From Blattabacterium cuenoti BPAA (lineage in GTDB: Bacteria; Bacteroidota; Bacteroidia; Flavobacteriales; Blattabacteriaceae), in contig NC_020510.1 of the NCBI RefSeq assembly GCF_000348805.1, forward strand, positions 372,001 through 436,000: a stretch of DNA of 64,000 nucleotides, read 5' to 3'. Position numbers and translations under genes: made by a program. Shown piece by piece: positions 55,405 through 64,000 of the stretch. Numbering within the stretch: the first letter of the stretch is position 1; each line of letters starts with the position of its first letter. The notes under the pieces are model-generated. The model saw only the letters and a list, made by a program, of their open reading frames with translations, was not told where the DNA came from and did no database searches.

Positions 55405-56616
55405 ATGGAAGATTCGATAAAATGTAATTTTTGTGGAAAAAATCAAAATAATATCACTTTTCTTATATCGGGAATTAATGGACAGATTTGTAATCTTTGT
55501 ATAGAAAAAATTTATTCCATTATTCAAAAAAAATTTCTAGTAAAAAATCCTCCTGAAAATCATAATGAATTTATAGATATAAAAAAACCAAGAGAAATAA
55601 AATCTTTTCTAGATAAATATGTTGTAGGACAAAATGAAGCAAAAAAAATCATATCCGTAGCTGTTTATAATCATTATAAACGCATTCAAAAACGACATAA
55701 AAATAATAAAAGTTCTACAAATATAGAAATAGAAAAATCCAATGTATTATTGATTGGAAAAACAGGAACAGGAAAAACTTTGCTAGCAAAAAGCATATCA
55801 AGACTTTTAAAAATACCCTTTGCTATAGCCGATGCTACGACTCTAACTGAAGCAGGATATGTAGGAGAAGACGTTGAATCTATTTTAACTAAACTATTAC
55901 AATCTGTAAATTATGATATAGATTCTGCTGAAAAAGGAATCATTTTTTTGGATGAAATAGATAAAATTTCTAGAAAAAGTAATAATCCTTCTATTACTAG
56001 AGATGTATCTGGTGAGGGTGTACAACAAGCGTTACTCAAAATACTGGAAGGATCCGTAATCAATGTTCCTCCACAGGGAGGAAGAAAACATCCAGATCAA
56101 AAAATGATACGAATCAATACTGAAAACATATTATTTATAGCTGGAGGAACTTTTGATGGAATAGAAAAAATTATCTCTGATAGAATAGAAACAACCCCCA
56201 TAGGTTTTATTTCTAAAAAAACAAAAAATACAGAAAAAAAAAATTATCTAAAAAACATTCTTGCCGAAGATTTAAATAAATTTGGATTAATTCCAGAAAT
56301 TATAGGAAGATTTCCTGTTGTTACTTACTTAAATCCATTAAACAAAAATACGTTGAAAAAAATTTTAGTTGAACCAAAAAATGCTTTAATCAAACAATAT
56401 CAAAAATTATTTGATATGGATCATATTTCCTTAAACGTTACAGACGAAGCGTTGAATATTATAGTAGATAAAACTTTTCAATTGGGATTAGGAGCTAGAG
56501 GGTTACGAACATTTTGCGAAAAAATATTTTTAGATTATATGTACGATATAGAAAATATTAACCGTACATTAAATATAGATCAAAATGTTGTAAAACAAAA
56601 ACTATCTTATTCTTAA
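55405..56616 (+). CDS. clpX: ATP-dependent Clp protease ATP-binding subunit ClpX
   Basis: A AAA+ unfoldase that feeds ClpP. The 403-residue protein has the zinc-binding domain with C7, C10, C29 and C32, Walker [16 protein letters not shown] near 117, Walker [25 protein letters not shown] with the pore region, and the sensor 2 motif [11 protein letters not shown]. It ends shortly after the core, without a long tail. It starts 30 nt after the SRP RNA; clpP is not adjacent. Confidence 0.97.
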   Translation: MEDSIKCNFCGKNQNNITFLISGINGQICNLCIEKIYSIIQKKFLVKNPPENHNEFIDIKKPREIKSFLDKYVVGQNEAKKIISVAVYNHYKRIQKRHKNNKSSTNIEIEKSNVLLIGKTGTGKTLLAKSISRLLKIPFAIADATTLTEAGYVGEDVESILTKLLQSVNYDIDSAEKGIIFLDEIDKISRKSNNPSITRDVSGEGVQQALLKILEGSVINVPPQGGRKHPDQKMIRINTENILFIAGGTFDGIEKIISDRIETTPIGFISKKTKNTEKKNYLKNILAEDLNKFGLIPEIIGRFPVVTYLNPLNKNTLKKILVEPKNALIKQYQKLFDMDHISLNVTDEALNIIVDKTFQLGLGARGLRTFCEKIFLDYMYDIENINRTLNIDQNVVKQKLSYS

Positions 56617-56625
56617 TTTTCTTAA

Positions 56626-57612
56626 TTATTTTCTGACTAATTTCCACAATCTTTTTATCAATTCTGATAGACCTTCTTTTGTAAAAGAAGAAATGAAAAT
56701 AATGTTTTCTTTCAGTTTGAAAAAAATTTTTTCTATCTTCTTTTTTTCTTCATTATTTATTAAATCCGATTTAGATATCGCTAATAAACGTTCTTTTTTT
56801 AAAAGATTTGAATTAAACTTTGTTAATTCATTTAACAAAATGAAATATTCTTTTTTTTTATTTTTTGTATTTGAAGAAACTAAAAATAATAAAACGGAAT
56901 TTCGTTCTACATGTCTTAGAAAATGATGCCCCAATCCTTTCCCTTCAGATGCTTTCTCTATAATTCCAGGAATATCAGCTACTAAAAAAGAATTAAAATC
57001 TACTTTTACCACTCCTATATGTGGAGTTTTGGTCGTAAAAGCAAAATTTCCTATTTTAGGTTTTGCTTTTGTAATTGTAGAAAGTAAAGTAGATTTTCCA
57101 GTATTAGGAAACCCTATAAATCCTACATCTGCTAAAATTTTTAATTCTAAAAAGATCCAATTTCCTTTTGTTTTAATTCCAGATTGTGCATAATGAGGAG
57201 ATTGATTTCTAGAATTTTTAAAAAAAGCATTTCCTTTCCCTCCTTTTCCTCCTTCAAATAAAATTTTTTTTTGAGAATTTTTGGTAATTTCCATTATAAT
57301 ATTTTTTTTTTCATCTTTTACTACAGTTCCTACAGGAACTTCTATTAATAAATCTTTTCCATTTTTTCCAGTTATGTTATTTTTTTTTCCCGGAAAACCA
57401 GACTTAGCTATCCAATGTTTATGATATCTTAAATGTAAAAAAGTATGAATATGAGAATTTCCTTTAAGGATAATATCTCCTCCTTTTCCCCCTGTTCCTC
57501 CATCAGGCCCCCCTTTGGCTATATGTCTATCCCTATAAAAATGAAGACATCCAATTCCTCCATCTCCACTTTTGCAGTAAATTTTTATAAAATCGACAAA
57601 ACAATTTTTCAT
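56626..57612 (-). CDS. obg: GTPase Obg/CgtA
   Basis: A GTPase for late 50S assembly. The 328 residues have the glycine-rich Obg fold (GPDGGTGGKGGDIILKGN, FEGGKGGKGNAFF), then a G domain with G1 GFPNTGKSTLL near 167, switch TKTPHIGVV, DIPGIIEKASEGKGLGHHFLRH and a SKSD G4 motif. No C-terminal OCT domain, as in other Bacteroidetes. It lies four bases from adk on the same strand. Confidence 0.96.
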   Translation of the reverse strand: MKNCFVDFIKIYCKSGDGGIGCLHFYRDRHIAKGGPDGGTGGKGGDIILKGNSHIHTFLHLRYHKHWIAKSGFPGKKNNITGKNGKDLLIEVPVGTVVKDEKKNIIMEITKNSQKKILFEGGKGGKGNAFFKNSRNQSPHYAQSGIKTKGNWIFLELKILADVGFIGFPNTGKSTLLSTITKAKPKIGNFAFTTKTPHIGVVKVDFNSFLVADIPGIIEKASEGKGLGHHFLRHVERNSVLLFLVSSNTKNKKKEYFILLNELTKFNSNLLKKERLLAISKSDLINNEEKKKIEKIFFKLKENIIFISSFTKEGLSELIKRLWKLVRK

Positions 57613-57616
57613 ATTT

Positions 57617-58201
57617 TTATGAATATAACAAATTCAGAATCTTTTTTTCTATGAAAATAGAAATTTTGTCTATAGACAAAGAAGCATTTAATTTTATTAT
57701 GCTATTTTTCAATTTATAATTCTCCCATATTAAAGAAGTTTTTTTATGATATTCTTTTATTCTTCTTTGAACTGTAATAATATCTATATCATCATTACGA
57801 TGACTTATTTTTCCTCTTTTTAATAATCTGTTTATTATCAAATTTTTTTGAATAAAAAAATAAAAAATTATATTAATTTTTCCCAAACAAAATTTGTTTA
57901 ATACTTCTTCTAAAGAATAAATTTGATTTTTAGTTCTAGGATATCCATCATAAATAATTCCTTTAGCTTTAAAATGTTTTTGAATTTCTATATTTAACAT
58001 GTTTGTGGTAATTTCATCAGGAACTAATATTCCTTTATTTATATAACAACTCGCTAGTTTTCCTAGATTAGTCTTTTTTGTTATATGATCTCTAAATATC
58101 ATTCCAGTAGATAGGTGTATAAACCCAAATTTATTTGATATAATTTTAGCTTGAGTTCCTTTTCCACAACCTGGTGGTCCAAACAATATAATATGTATCA
58201 T
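57617..58201 (-). CDS. adk: Adenylate kinase
   Basis: Interconverts AMP, ATP and ADP. I start it at ATG 58201 (MIHIILFGPPGCGKGTQAK, P-loop), giving 194 residues, the normal short-lid length; the open frame continues upstream to 58288 but that part is hydrophobic and unlike the family. HLSTGMIFRDHI and YDGYPRTKNQ mark the AMP site, and RRIKEYHKKTS the C-terminal part. The conserved GFPRT is GYPRT here. Confidence 0.96.
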   Translation of the reverse strand: MIHIILFGPPGCGKGTQAKIISNKFGFIHLSTGMIFRDHITKKTNLGKLASCYINKGILVPDEITTNMLNIEIQKHFKAKGIIYDGYPRTKNQIYSLEEVLNKFCLGKINIIFYFFIQKNLIINRLLKRGKISHRNDDIDIITVQRRIKEYHKKTSLIWENYKLKNSIIKLNASLSIDKISIFIEKKILNLLYS

Positions 58202-58346
58202 AAAACAATAAAAATTATGAATTTCATGCGAAGAAAAACACAAAAAATAATAAAAAAGTGAGGGTACTATTATTATATAAGTACACAATAAAAGTATTAT
58301 ATATATGGAAATATAGAAGAAGTGTTATTTTCCTTATTTTTTTGTC

Positions 58347-59744
58347 TTATAAATGAATAGCTTTACCATAAGCATCGGCTATAGATTCTATAATCGACTC
58401 ACTTAATGAAGGATGAGGATGTATACTTCCCAAAATTTCATAACTAGTTGCTTCCAATTTTCTAGCAACCACTACTTCTGAAATTAAATCTGTAACATGA
58501 TTTCCTATCATATGACATCCTAACCATTCGTCATATTTATCATCAAAAATAACTTTTACAAACCCACCAGTATTCTCATCAGAAATAGCCCGACCTAGAG
58601 CACTAAAAGGAAATTTTCCTACTTTTATTTGAAATCCTTTTTCCTTAGATTCTTTTTCTGTATAACCAACTGAAGCTATTTCAGGAAGTGAATAAACACA
58701 TTTTGGAACATTATTATAATCTATCTCTTGACAACTCAAAGCTTTTATTTTTTCGATGCAATTGATTGCCTCATGCGAAGCAACATGAGCTAGAGAAGGA
58801 GTTGGAATTACGTCTCCAATTGCATAATATCCATCTATGTTTGTACGATAATTCTCATCTACAACGATAAAGCCTTTTTCTGTTTGAATTCCTACTTCTT
58901 TTAATCCAATACATTGAATATTAGGAACAACTCCTATAGCGTATAAAATTGTATCTGCTTTTAATACAATATTTTTTAATGATGTTTTAACATCAACGAT
59001 GACTTCATTACTTTTATGATTATAAGTGATTTTATTGATGTTAGAAGATACATAGTTTTCAATCCCCATTTTATCAAAAGAAGATTTTAAATAATCAGAT
59101 ATATCATCATCTCCATTAGGAAATAACCTAGAACATATTTCTATGATAGTTACTTTTGCACCCATAGAATGATAAAAATAAGCAAATTCTAATCCTATAG
59201 AACCAGAACCGACAATAATGATTCTTTTTGGAAGTGAAGATAATGACAGAGCTTCCCTATATGTTATAATTTTTTTTCCATCATATTGAAATTTTATATC
59301 AATTTTAGGAATTGCACCAGTAGCAATAATGATATGTGAAGCAGAATACTCTCCTATGCTTTTCTCTTTTTGAATAATTTCTATTTTTTTTCTTTTTTTT
59401 AACTTTGCATTTCCATAAACAACATGAATTCCATTTTTTTTCATTAAAAATAAGACTCCTTTTTTAATTTGATCAACTATTTTTATACTTTTAGAAAGAA
59501 CTTTAGAATAATCTATTTCTAGATTTTCATTATTTATCCCAAATAATTCTCCATTTTTTTTTATGGATTGTAAAAATTTAGCACTATTCAAAAGTGATTT
59601 TGTAGGAATACATCCCCAATTTAAGCAAACACCTCCCATAGATTCTTTTTCCACTATAGCTGTTTTCATTCCAAGTTGTGCTGCACGTATGGAAGCTACA
59701 TAACCTCCAGGGCCACTCCCTAAAATAATAACATCAAAATGCAT
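58347..59744 (-). CDS. lpdA: Dihydrolipoyl dehydrogenase (E3)
   Basis: The flavoprotein that reoxidises lipoamide in pyruvate and 2-oxoglutarate dehydrogenases and the glycine cleavage system. I start it at ATG 59744 (465 residues); a TTG two codons upstream is possible. It has FDVIILGSGPGGYVASI (FAD), the redox cysteines in GGVCLNWGCIPTKS, IIVGSGSIGLEFAYFY (NAD), YAIGDV and the C-terminal HPHPSLSES with the catalytic His. It is divergent from tal. Confidence 0.97.
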   Translation of the reverse strand: MHFDVIILGSGPGGYVASIRAAQLGMKTAIVEKESMGGVCLNWGCIPTKSLLNSAKFLQSIKKNGELFGINNENLEIDYSKVLSKSIKIVDQIKKGVLFLMKKNGIHVVYGNAKLKKRKKIEIIQKEKSIGEYSASHIIIATGAIPKIDIKFQYDGKKIITYREALSLSSLPKRIIIVGSGSIGLEFAYFYHSMGAKVTIIEICSRLFPNGDDDISDYLKSSFDKMGIENYVSSNINKITYNHKSNEVIVDVKTSLKNIVLKADTILYAIGVVPNIQCIGLKEVGIQTEKGFIVVDENYRTNIDGYYAIGDVIPTPSLAHVASHEAINCIEKIKALSCQEIDYNNVPKCVYSLPEIASVGYTEKESKEKGFQIKVGKFPFSALGRAISDENTGGFVKVIFDDKYDEWLGCHMIGNHVTDLISEVVVARKLEATSYEILGSIHPHPSLSESIIESIADAYGKAIHL

Positions 59745-59848
59745 AATCAAAATATAAATAAAACATCAATAAATTTACAGATTTTTCTATTTAATAAAAG
59801 TTTTTTAAAAAAAAACGATAAGAGTTCTTTTTATTTGTGAAATAATTA

Positions 59849-59880
59849 TAAATTTGTCGGATTGATACTATGTGATAGTA
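59849..59880 (+). promoter_or_regulatory. tal promoter box TAAATTTG with overlapping inverted repeat
   Basis: TAAATTTG at 59849-59856 is an exact TAnnTTTG box, putting the transcription start near 59863. Immediately downstream, TACTAT-GTG-ATAGTA (59866-59880) is a perfect 6+3+6 inverted repeat. A dyad covering the start region is where a repressor would bind; a 5'-UTR hairpin is also possible. The tal ATG is at 59901. Confidence 0.5.
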
Positions 59881-59900
59881 GTGTAATAGAGTAAGTAATT

Positions 59901-60563
59901 ATGAAGTTTTTTATAGATACAGCTAATTTAAAAGAAATTAATGAGGCGAGAAAATTAGGTTTTTTAGATGGAGTAACAACAAATCCATCTTTGATATCAA
60001 AAGAATCTGTATTCAATCAGAAAGAAATTCATAAACATTATATATCTATATGTGAATGTTTAAAAAACGACGAAAATTTGAGTGCGGAAGTTATCAGTAC
60101 GAGTTATACTAATATGATCCAAGAAGGAGAGAAACTTGCTTCTTTACATCCTAGAATTGTGGTAAAAATCCCCATGACAAAGAATGGAATCAAAACTATT
60201 AAATATTTTTATAACAAAAAAATTAAAACTAATTGTACTCTTGTTTTTTCTATAGGACAAGCTCTCCTTGCCGCTAAAGCTGGAGCTAGTTATGTTTCTC
60301 CATTTTTGGGAAGATTAGATGATATATCTTATAACGGATTAAATTTAATCCGAAAAATAAAAAGTGTATATGAAAACTATCATTTCGGAACTAAAATATT
60401 AGCCGCTTCTATACGTCATTCTTTGCATATTACAGAATGTTCTAAGATTGGAATACATGCTGTTACTTCTCCTTTAAATGTTATTTATTCCCTATTCAAT
60501 CACCCATTAACTGATATAGGATTAAATAAATTTATACAAGATTTTCAAAGTAAAATAAAATAA
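59901..60563 (+). CDS. tal: Transaldolase (small TalC/FSA-like type)
   Basis: Transfers dihydroxyacetone units in the non-oxidative pentose phosphate pathway. The 220-residue protein is the small transaldolase subfamily: MKFFIDTANLKEI, DGVTTNPSLISKES, VVKIPMTKNGIK with the Schiff-base lysine at Lys89, TNCTLVFSIGQALLAAKAGASYVSPFLGRLDD in the core and AASIRHSLHI. Fructose-6-phosphate aldolase activity in the same family cannot be excluded by eye. It converges on rpoZ, three bases apart. Confidence 0.93.
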   Translation: MKFFIDTANLKEINEARKLGFLDGVTTNPSLISKESVFNQKEIHKHYISICECLKNDENLSAEVISTSYTNMIQEGEKLASLHPRIVVKIPMTKNGIKTIKYFYNKKIKTNCTLVFSIGQALLAAKAGASYVSPFLGRLDDISYNGLNLIRKIKSVYENYHFGTKILAASIRHSLHITECSKIGIHAVTSPLNVIYSLFNHPLTDIGLNKFIQDFQSKIK

Positions 60564-60566
60564 AAA

Positions 60567-60881
60567 TTAGATTTTAATTTTTCCGTCTAATAAATAATGA
60601 ATAGAAATAGAGGTAGGTTTTGGAAATTTTTCATATAATTTTGATAATTCAATTTGTTCTTTATTCTCAAAAATTTCTTCTAGATTATTTTTATTTACCA
60701 AATTAAATTCTTCTAATTTAGTATATAAATCTTCTTTAATTTGATTATTTATTTTTTGACTTATTTTTTCTAAAATACATATAGTTTCATATATATTTTT
60801 TCCAGATTTTTTTTCCAGATAAATACGATCCATAGTTTCCGTATTTGTCTTAGTTTTATTAATATTTCTTAAAAAATTCAT
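60567..60881 (-). CDS. rpoZ: RNA polymerase omega subunit, Bacteroidetes type
   Basis: The 104-residue protein matches the Bacteroidetes RpoZ/Rpb6-like family: KNIYETICILEKISQKINNQIKEDLYTKLEEF, followed by NNLEEIFENKEQIELSKLYEKFPKPT and a short C-terminal strand (LDGKIKI). Omega binds beta-prime and helps assemble polymerase. In free-living Flavobacteriia bamD precedes and coaBC follows; here a 157-nt spacer replaces bamD. The protein is weakly conserved outside the phylum, so homology to E. coli omega is not obvious by eye. Confidence 0.85.
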   Translation of the reverse strand: MNFLRNINKTKTNTETMDRIYLEKKSGKNIYETICILEKISQKINNQIKEDLYTKLEEFNLVNKNNLEEIFENKEQIELSKLYEKFPKPTSISIHYLLDGKIKI

Positions 60882-60948
60882 AATAAATAAGTGAAATTAT
60901 AATCGTTTTAATTTTTTTTTATTTAAGTATAACCAACCTTCAATTTAT

Positions 60949-60976
60949 TTCCAGTATTAATATGGAAAATTTTCCA
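60949..60976. promoter_or_regulatory. Nested dyads upstream of rpoZ
   Basis: TGGAAAATTTTCCA at 60963-60976 is a perfect 14-nt palindrome, and TTCCA (60949-60953) pairs with TGGAA (60963-60967) across nine bases, so the two dyads share a half-site. They lie about 70-95 nt upstream of the rpoZ start. The core GGAAAA/TTTTCC half-sites recur in the cysE upstream palindrome. Any regulatory role is inferred from symmetry only. Confidence 0.3.
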
Positions 60977-61038
60977 AGTATCATCGGAAAAAATCCTTCA
61001 AAAAAAACTCTATAGATATTATAAAAATAATTTTTGAA

Positions 61039-61548
61039 TTACCATTTTTTATTTTTATGAAAACTTTTCATGTCTTTATCAAACAAATACAACCCCCCTT
61101 TATCTGCTCCTATTAATTCTATTTTATCTAAAATCATTTTAATTAAAGCTTCTTCTTCAATTTGTTCTTCAACATACCATTGCAAAAAATTATATGTAAA
61201 ATAATCTTTTTCTTGTAAAGAAATTTCTACTAAAAAATTGATTTCCCTAGAAATTTTTTGTTCATGCTCAAATAATTTCATAAATAATTCTTTTAGAGAT
61301 ACATTTGTAATATTTAGAATAGACCCCCCTCCATCTACTAAAATTACATTTCCTCCTCTTTTATTAATATATCTGATCAACTTTAACATATGGTTTCTCT
61401 CTTCATTTGAATGATCGTATAAAAATTCACATATTCCTTCATAACCTTTTCTCTCTATCCAAGAAGCCATATATAAATATAATTGAGAGGATTCTGATTC
61501 TCTATTTAGTTGTTTTGTTAATCCTTTTTGTATTTTTTCACTAAGCAT
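61039..61548 (-). CDS. ftn: Ferritin (bacterial non-heme, FTN type)
   Basis: An iron-storage four-helix bundle. The 169 residues contain LNRESESSQLYLYMASWIE with Glu17 of the ferroxidase centre, HSNEERNHMLKLIRYINKRGG with the Glu-Glu-x-x-His pair, and WYVEEQIEEEALIKMIL in the fourth helix. Length is normal. The region after RGG reads NVILVDGGGSILNITNV, somewhat altered from the usual proline-containing loop. It lies 13 nt after dapA on the same strand. Confidence 0.95.
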   Translation of the reverse strand: MLSEKIQKGLTKQLNRESESSQLYLYMASWIERKGYEGICEFLYDHSNEERNHMLKLIRYINKRGGNVILVDGGGSILNITNVSLKELFMKLFEHEQKISREINFLVEISLQEKDYFTYNFLQWYVEEQIEEEALIKMILDKIELIGADKGGLYLFDKDMKSFHKNKKW

Positions 61549-61561
61549 ACTTACTTTTCAA

Positions 61562-62446
61562 TTATTGATTTATTTCATTTAATGAATGTAACATTTTTTT
61601 TCTCAAAGATGGAGTTCCAACTAATAATGGTAATCTTACATATGGATTACATATTCCTATAACATCTAAAAAAGTTTTGATCCCTGTAGGGTTTCCTTCT
61701 TCATAAAGAAGATCTATTATTTTCATAATTTTGTAAAAAATAGAAAATGCTTTTTTCACATCATTCTTTTTTGCCAAGGATATCATATTAGAAATTTTAT
61801 CAGGAAAACCTTGAGCAATTACGGAAATAACTCCACCTCCTCCACCTAATATAATAGGTAAAGTAATAAAATCATCTCCTGATATTACACTAAAATTTTC
61901 TGGTTTACGATCCAAAATTCTATAAGACTGTAAAACATTTCCAGATGCTTCTTTTATTCCTATTATCTTATCGAAATCAAAAGCTAAACGTAAAACAGTA
62001 TCCGGTATAATATTAGATCCTGTTCTTTTAGGAACATTATAGAGAATAATATTTGCTCCTGTATGATTTACAATCGACTTGAAATGTTGATATATTCCTT
62101 CTTGAGAAGGATTATTATAATAAGGAGAAACTGAAAGAATAGCATAAAAATCCGATAAGTTTTTTATGCTATTAATTTTATTTACAAGATCTTCCGTGTT
62201 ATTTCCTCCTAGTCCTAATATTAAAGGAAGTTTTTTATAATTAGCACTTTGAATACATTTTATGACATCCCATTTTTCTTCCTGTTTTAAGGTACTTGTT
62301 TCTGCTGTAGTTCCCAATGCAACCAGATAATCAACATAATTATCCAAAACATATTTGACCAACTTTTCAAGTCCATTAAAGTCAATCTTTCCATTTTTTT
62401 TAAAAGGAGTAACTAACGCTACACCTGTTCCATTTAATTTTTTCAT
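61562..62446 (-). CDS. dapA: 4-hydroxy-tetrahydrodipicolinate synthase
   Basis: The first committed enzyme of lysine and diaminopimelate synthesis, condensing pyruvate with aspartate semialdehyde. The 294-residue TIM barrel has GTGVALVTPF, ALGTTAETSTLKQEE with the conserved Thr pair, ILYNVPKRTGSN with the catalytic Tyr near 136 and IIGIKEASGN with the Schiff-base Lys near 164. Diaminopimelate also serves the peptidoglycan made by the PBP at 7526. Confidence 0.97.
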   Translation of the reverse strand: MKKLNGTGVALVTPFKKNGKIDFNGLEKLVKYVLDNYVDYLVALGTTAETSTLKQEEKWDVIKCIQSANYKKLPLILGLGGNNTEDLVNKINSIKNLSDFYAILSVSPYYNNPSQEGIYQHFKSIVNHTGANIILYNVPKRTGSNIIPDTVLRLAFDFDKIIGIKEASGNVLQSYRILDRKPENFSVISGDDFITLPIILGGGGGVISVIAQGFPDKISNMISLAKKNDVKKAFSIFYKIMKIIDLLYEEGNPTGIKTFLDVIGICNPYVRLPLLVGTPSLRKKMLHSLNEINQ

Positions 62447-62543
62447 AGATTAATTTACTACATTTTATATTATTTTATGTAATTATAATTTATTGTAAAA
62501 TAAAAACAGATGTAAGCGTACAACATAAATATGAAATTAAAGA

Positions 62544-62816
62544 CTAATAGTCTTTTTTTGCTCTTGGCCTAGCTGCAGATACAATAATATTTCTACCCAT
62601 AAATTCTGTCCCATTCAATTTTTCTATAGCTTGTTTGGCATCTTCTTCATTGGACATTTCTATAAATCCAAATCCTTTACTTCTTTTATTTGACGTAGAC
62701 TCATCAAAAATTATCTTAGCATGAGTAACTTCTCCTACAGATTCAAAATATTTTTTCAATTCTTGTTCTGTCATGTCATAAGATAAATTGCCTACGTATA
62801 GTTTCGTATTGTCCAT
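62544..62816 (-). CDS. Small RRM-domain RNA-binding protein
   Basis: A single-RRM protein of 90 residues. RNP-2 is KLYVGNLS near the start and RNP-1 is RSKGFGFIEM. The end is the short basic tail SAARPRAKKDY. I start it at ATG 62816 (MDNTKLYVGNLS) because an in-frame upstream start at 62843 falls inside the TAAATTTG box. Such glycine-poor RRM proteins are common in Bacteroidetes and thought to act on RNA folding or turnover, but targets here are unknown. Confidence 0.92.
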   Translation of the reverse strand: MDNTKLYVGNLSYDMTEQELKKYFESVGEVTHAKIIFDESTSNKRSKGFGFIEMSNEEDAKQAIEKLNGTEFMGRNIIVSAARPRAKKDY

Positions 62817-62840
62817 ATTAAAAATAAATTGTTTTAAAAG

Positions 62841-62848
62841 CAAATTTA
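62841..62848 (-). promoter_or_regulatory. -7 box TAAATTTG for the RRM-protein gene
   Basis: Minus-strand TAAATTTG matches TAnnTTTG exactly. Transcription should start near 62834, about 18 nt before ATG 62816, which settles the start codon choice for the RRM gene. No -33 TTG is evident. Confidence 0.5.
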
Positions 62849-62980
62849 GAGAAATATTTTTTCTAAAAAAGAAAAATATATTACTTGACTTAAATGCAAC
62901 TTTAATAATGATTGATTTTATTTACAAAATAAGTTATATAAAGATTTTAATCAAAAATCATAAATCAAAGAATATATTTA

Positions 62981-64000
62981 ATGAATAATTTTTCTATTGT
63001 ATCATCATTATTGGACAATGATTTTTATAAATTTACAATGCAAAATGCTGTAATTAAACTATTTCCATTAGTAAAGGCAAAATATGAATTTATCAATAGA
63101 GGACAACACTCTTTTCCTAAAAATTTTGACAAAATTCTAAGGGAAAATCTAAATAAAATGGCTTATTTAAAACTTTCGAATGAAGAAAGAGTTTATTTAG
63201 AAAAATATTGTCCTTATCTAGATTCTTCTTACTTAGATTTTTTAAACAAATATCAATATAATCCAAAAGAAGTAAATATTTTTCAAAAAGGAGAAAACAT
63301 AAAAATGCATATAGAAGGATTATGGAGTAGAACTATATTATGGGAAGTTCCTATAATGTCCATTATATCTGAATTATATTATAAGTTAACAGGATCTCAA
63401 AGTATATCAGAAAAAAAAATTACGGATATGACAAAAGAAAAATTAAAAAAATATAAAAAATTACAAGTTAAAATTGGAGAATTCGGAACAAGAAGAAGAT
63501 ATTCTTATAAAGTGCATAAATTAGTTTTAGAAACATTAAAAGAAGAAGGAGAACCTTTTTTCATAGGAAGTAGTAATGTTCATCTTTCTCATATTTTTTC
63601 AATCAAACCAATAGGAACTCAAGGACACGAATGGATTATGTTTCATGCTGCAAAATATGGATTTAATATAGCAGACCGCATAGCTATGGAAAATTGGATA
63701 AATATTTATCAAAGTAATTTAGGAATTGCTTTATCTGATACATATACTTCTCCAATTTTTTTCAAAAACTTTAATAAAAAACTATCCAGTATTTTTCAAG
63801 GAGTAAGACATGATAGTGGAGACCCCCTCTCTTTTGCAAAAGAGACTATCAAACATTATAAAAAATTTAAAATAAATCCGATCAAAAAAAAAATTCTGTT
63901 TTCAGATAATCTTGATCCCAGTAAAGTTGCTTATATTTCTTCTTTTTGTAAAAACCAAATAAATACTTATTTTGGAATAGGAACAGATTTTACTAATGAT
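62981..64000 (+). CDS. pncB: Nicotinate phosphoribosyltransferase (3' end beyond window)
   Basis: Makes nicotinate mononucleotide from nicotinate and PRPP in NAD salvage. The frame opens at ATG 62981 and is uninterrupted for 340 codons to the window edge. It has LLDNDFYKFTMQNAV, KYEFINRG, KIGEFGTRRRYSYKVH, FIGSSNVHLS, PIGTQGHEWIM, SDTYTSPIFF, VRHDSGDPLSF with the phosphorylatable histidine and YFGIGTDFTND. The usual family length is about 390-400, so perhaps 50-60 residues are missing here. Confidence 0.95.
   Translation, partial: MNNFSIVSSLLDNDFYKFTMQNAVIKLFPLVKAKYEFINRGQHSFPKNFDKILRENLNKMAYLKLSNEERVYLEKYCPYLDSSYLDFLNKYQYNPKEVNIFQKGENIKMHIEGLWSRTILWEVPIMSIISELYYKLTGSQSISEKKITDMTKEKLKKYKKLQVKIGEFGTRRRYSYKVHKLVLETLKEEGEPFFIGSSNVHLSHIFSIKPIGTQGHEWIMFHAAKYGFNIADRIAMENWINIYQSNLGIALSDTYTSPIFFKNFNKKLSSIFQGVRHDSGDPLSFAKETIKHYKKFKINPIKKKILFSDNLDPSKVAYISSFCKNQINTYFGIGTDFTND

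Noticed and set aside
55285..55527. Minus-strand frame over the SRP RNA and clpX start
   Set aside because: Overlaps a structured RNA and the clpX zinc-finger region. No protein similarity is visible.
58202..58288. N-terminal extension of adenylate kinase
   Set aside because: The added 29 residues are hydrophobic and absent from the family; the P-loop begins right after ATG 58201.
1..64000. Search for mobile elements, CRISPR arrays, toxin-antitoxin, phage or secondary-metabolite clusters
   Set aside because: Reading both strands gave none. Almost every base is assigned to housekeeping genes with conserved flavobacterial order, so no novel multi-gene system is claimed.

Overview
The window is a compact, very AT-rich bacterial chromosome segment. 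Gene order and protein families are those of Flavobacteriales: the str-S10-spc-alpha ribosomal run followed by eno, rplM-rpsI-rpsB-tsf, rsfS-ftsH-cdsA-psd divergent from birA, yidC-pyrG, RicT followed by a class A PBP, the Bacteroidetes form of RNA polymerase omega, and TAnnTTTG-type promoter boxes. Spacers are short, several genes abut or overlap, homopolymer A/T runs are long and no mobile DNA is visible. Together these point to a reduced-genome flavobacterial endosymbiont, most likely Blattabacterium (cockroach symbiont). That assignment comes from recognising families and gene order, not from a database search.

Layout. 1-1000: the tail of an unidentified gene, tRNA-Cys and hemD (heme). 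1080-10805: glmS, a one-domain glycogen/starch synthase, RNase R, coaD, ricT, a class A PBP and a SerA-like dehydrogenase. 10863-14404: cysE-cysK-cysJ (sulfur assimilation and cysteine), with a leader region of dyads and a terminator upstream. 14684-15919: icd. 15926-20500: menaquinone genes menB-menA-(UPF0173 hydrolase)-menC-menE. 20559-22220: a small membrane protein and the antiporter nhaD. 22274-44868: one 22.6 kb same-strand run holding eno, almost the whole str/S10/spc/alpha ribosomal set with secY, infA, rpoA and fusA, then map, gpmI, tsf, rpsB, rpsI and rplM. 45042-53566: dnaK, psd, cdsA, ftsH, rsfS, birA and yidC. 53563-64000: pyrG, SRP RNA, clpX, obg, adk, lpdA, tal, rpoZ, ferritin, dapA, an RRM protein and a truncated pncB.

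How the genes fit together. The segment is mostly central information processing (translation, secretion by SecY/YidC/SRP, proteolysis by FtsH/ClpX, DnaK). It also carries nutritional and envelope functions a symbiont keeps: cysteine, serine, lysine/diaminopimelate, heme, menaquinone, CoA and NAD precursors, peptidoglycan and phosphatidylethanolamine.

The main unusual theme is homopolymer decay. rplR (L18) begins ATG-A11 and is one A short of its frame. menC is split at an A10 tract, also one A short. cysJ carries two in-frame A12 tracts only 12 nt apart. Rescue by RNA polymerase slippage on poly(A), known from insect endosymbionts, would make sense of the first two. The spc operon also lacks rpmD and has a C-terminally short L24. 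I found no CRISPR array, insertion sequence, phage gene or rRNA, and no gene-free stretch longer than 300 bases; the longest is 279 bases, 14405-14683.
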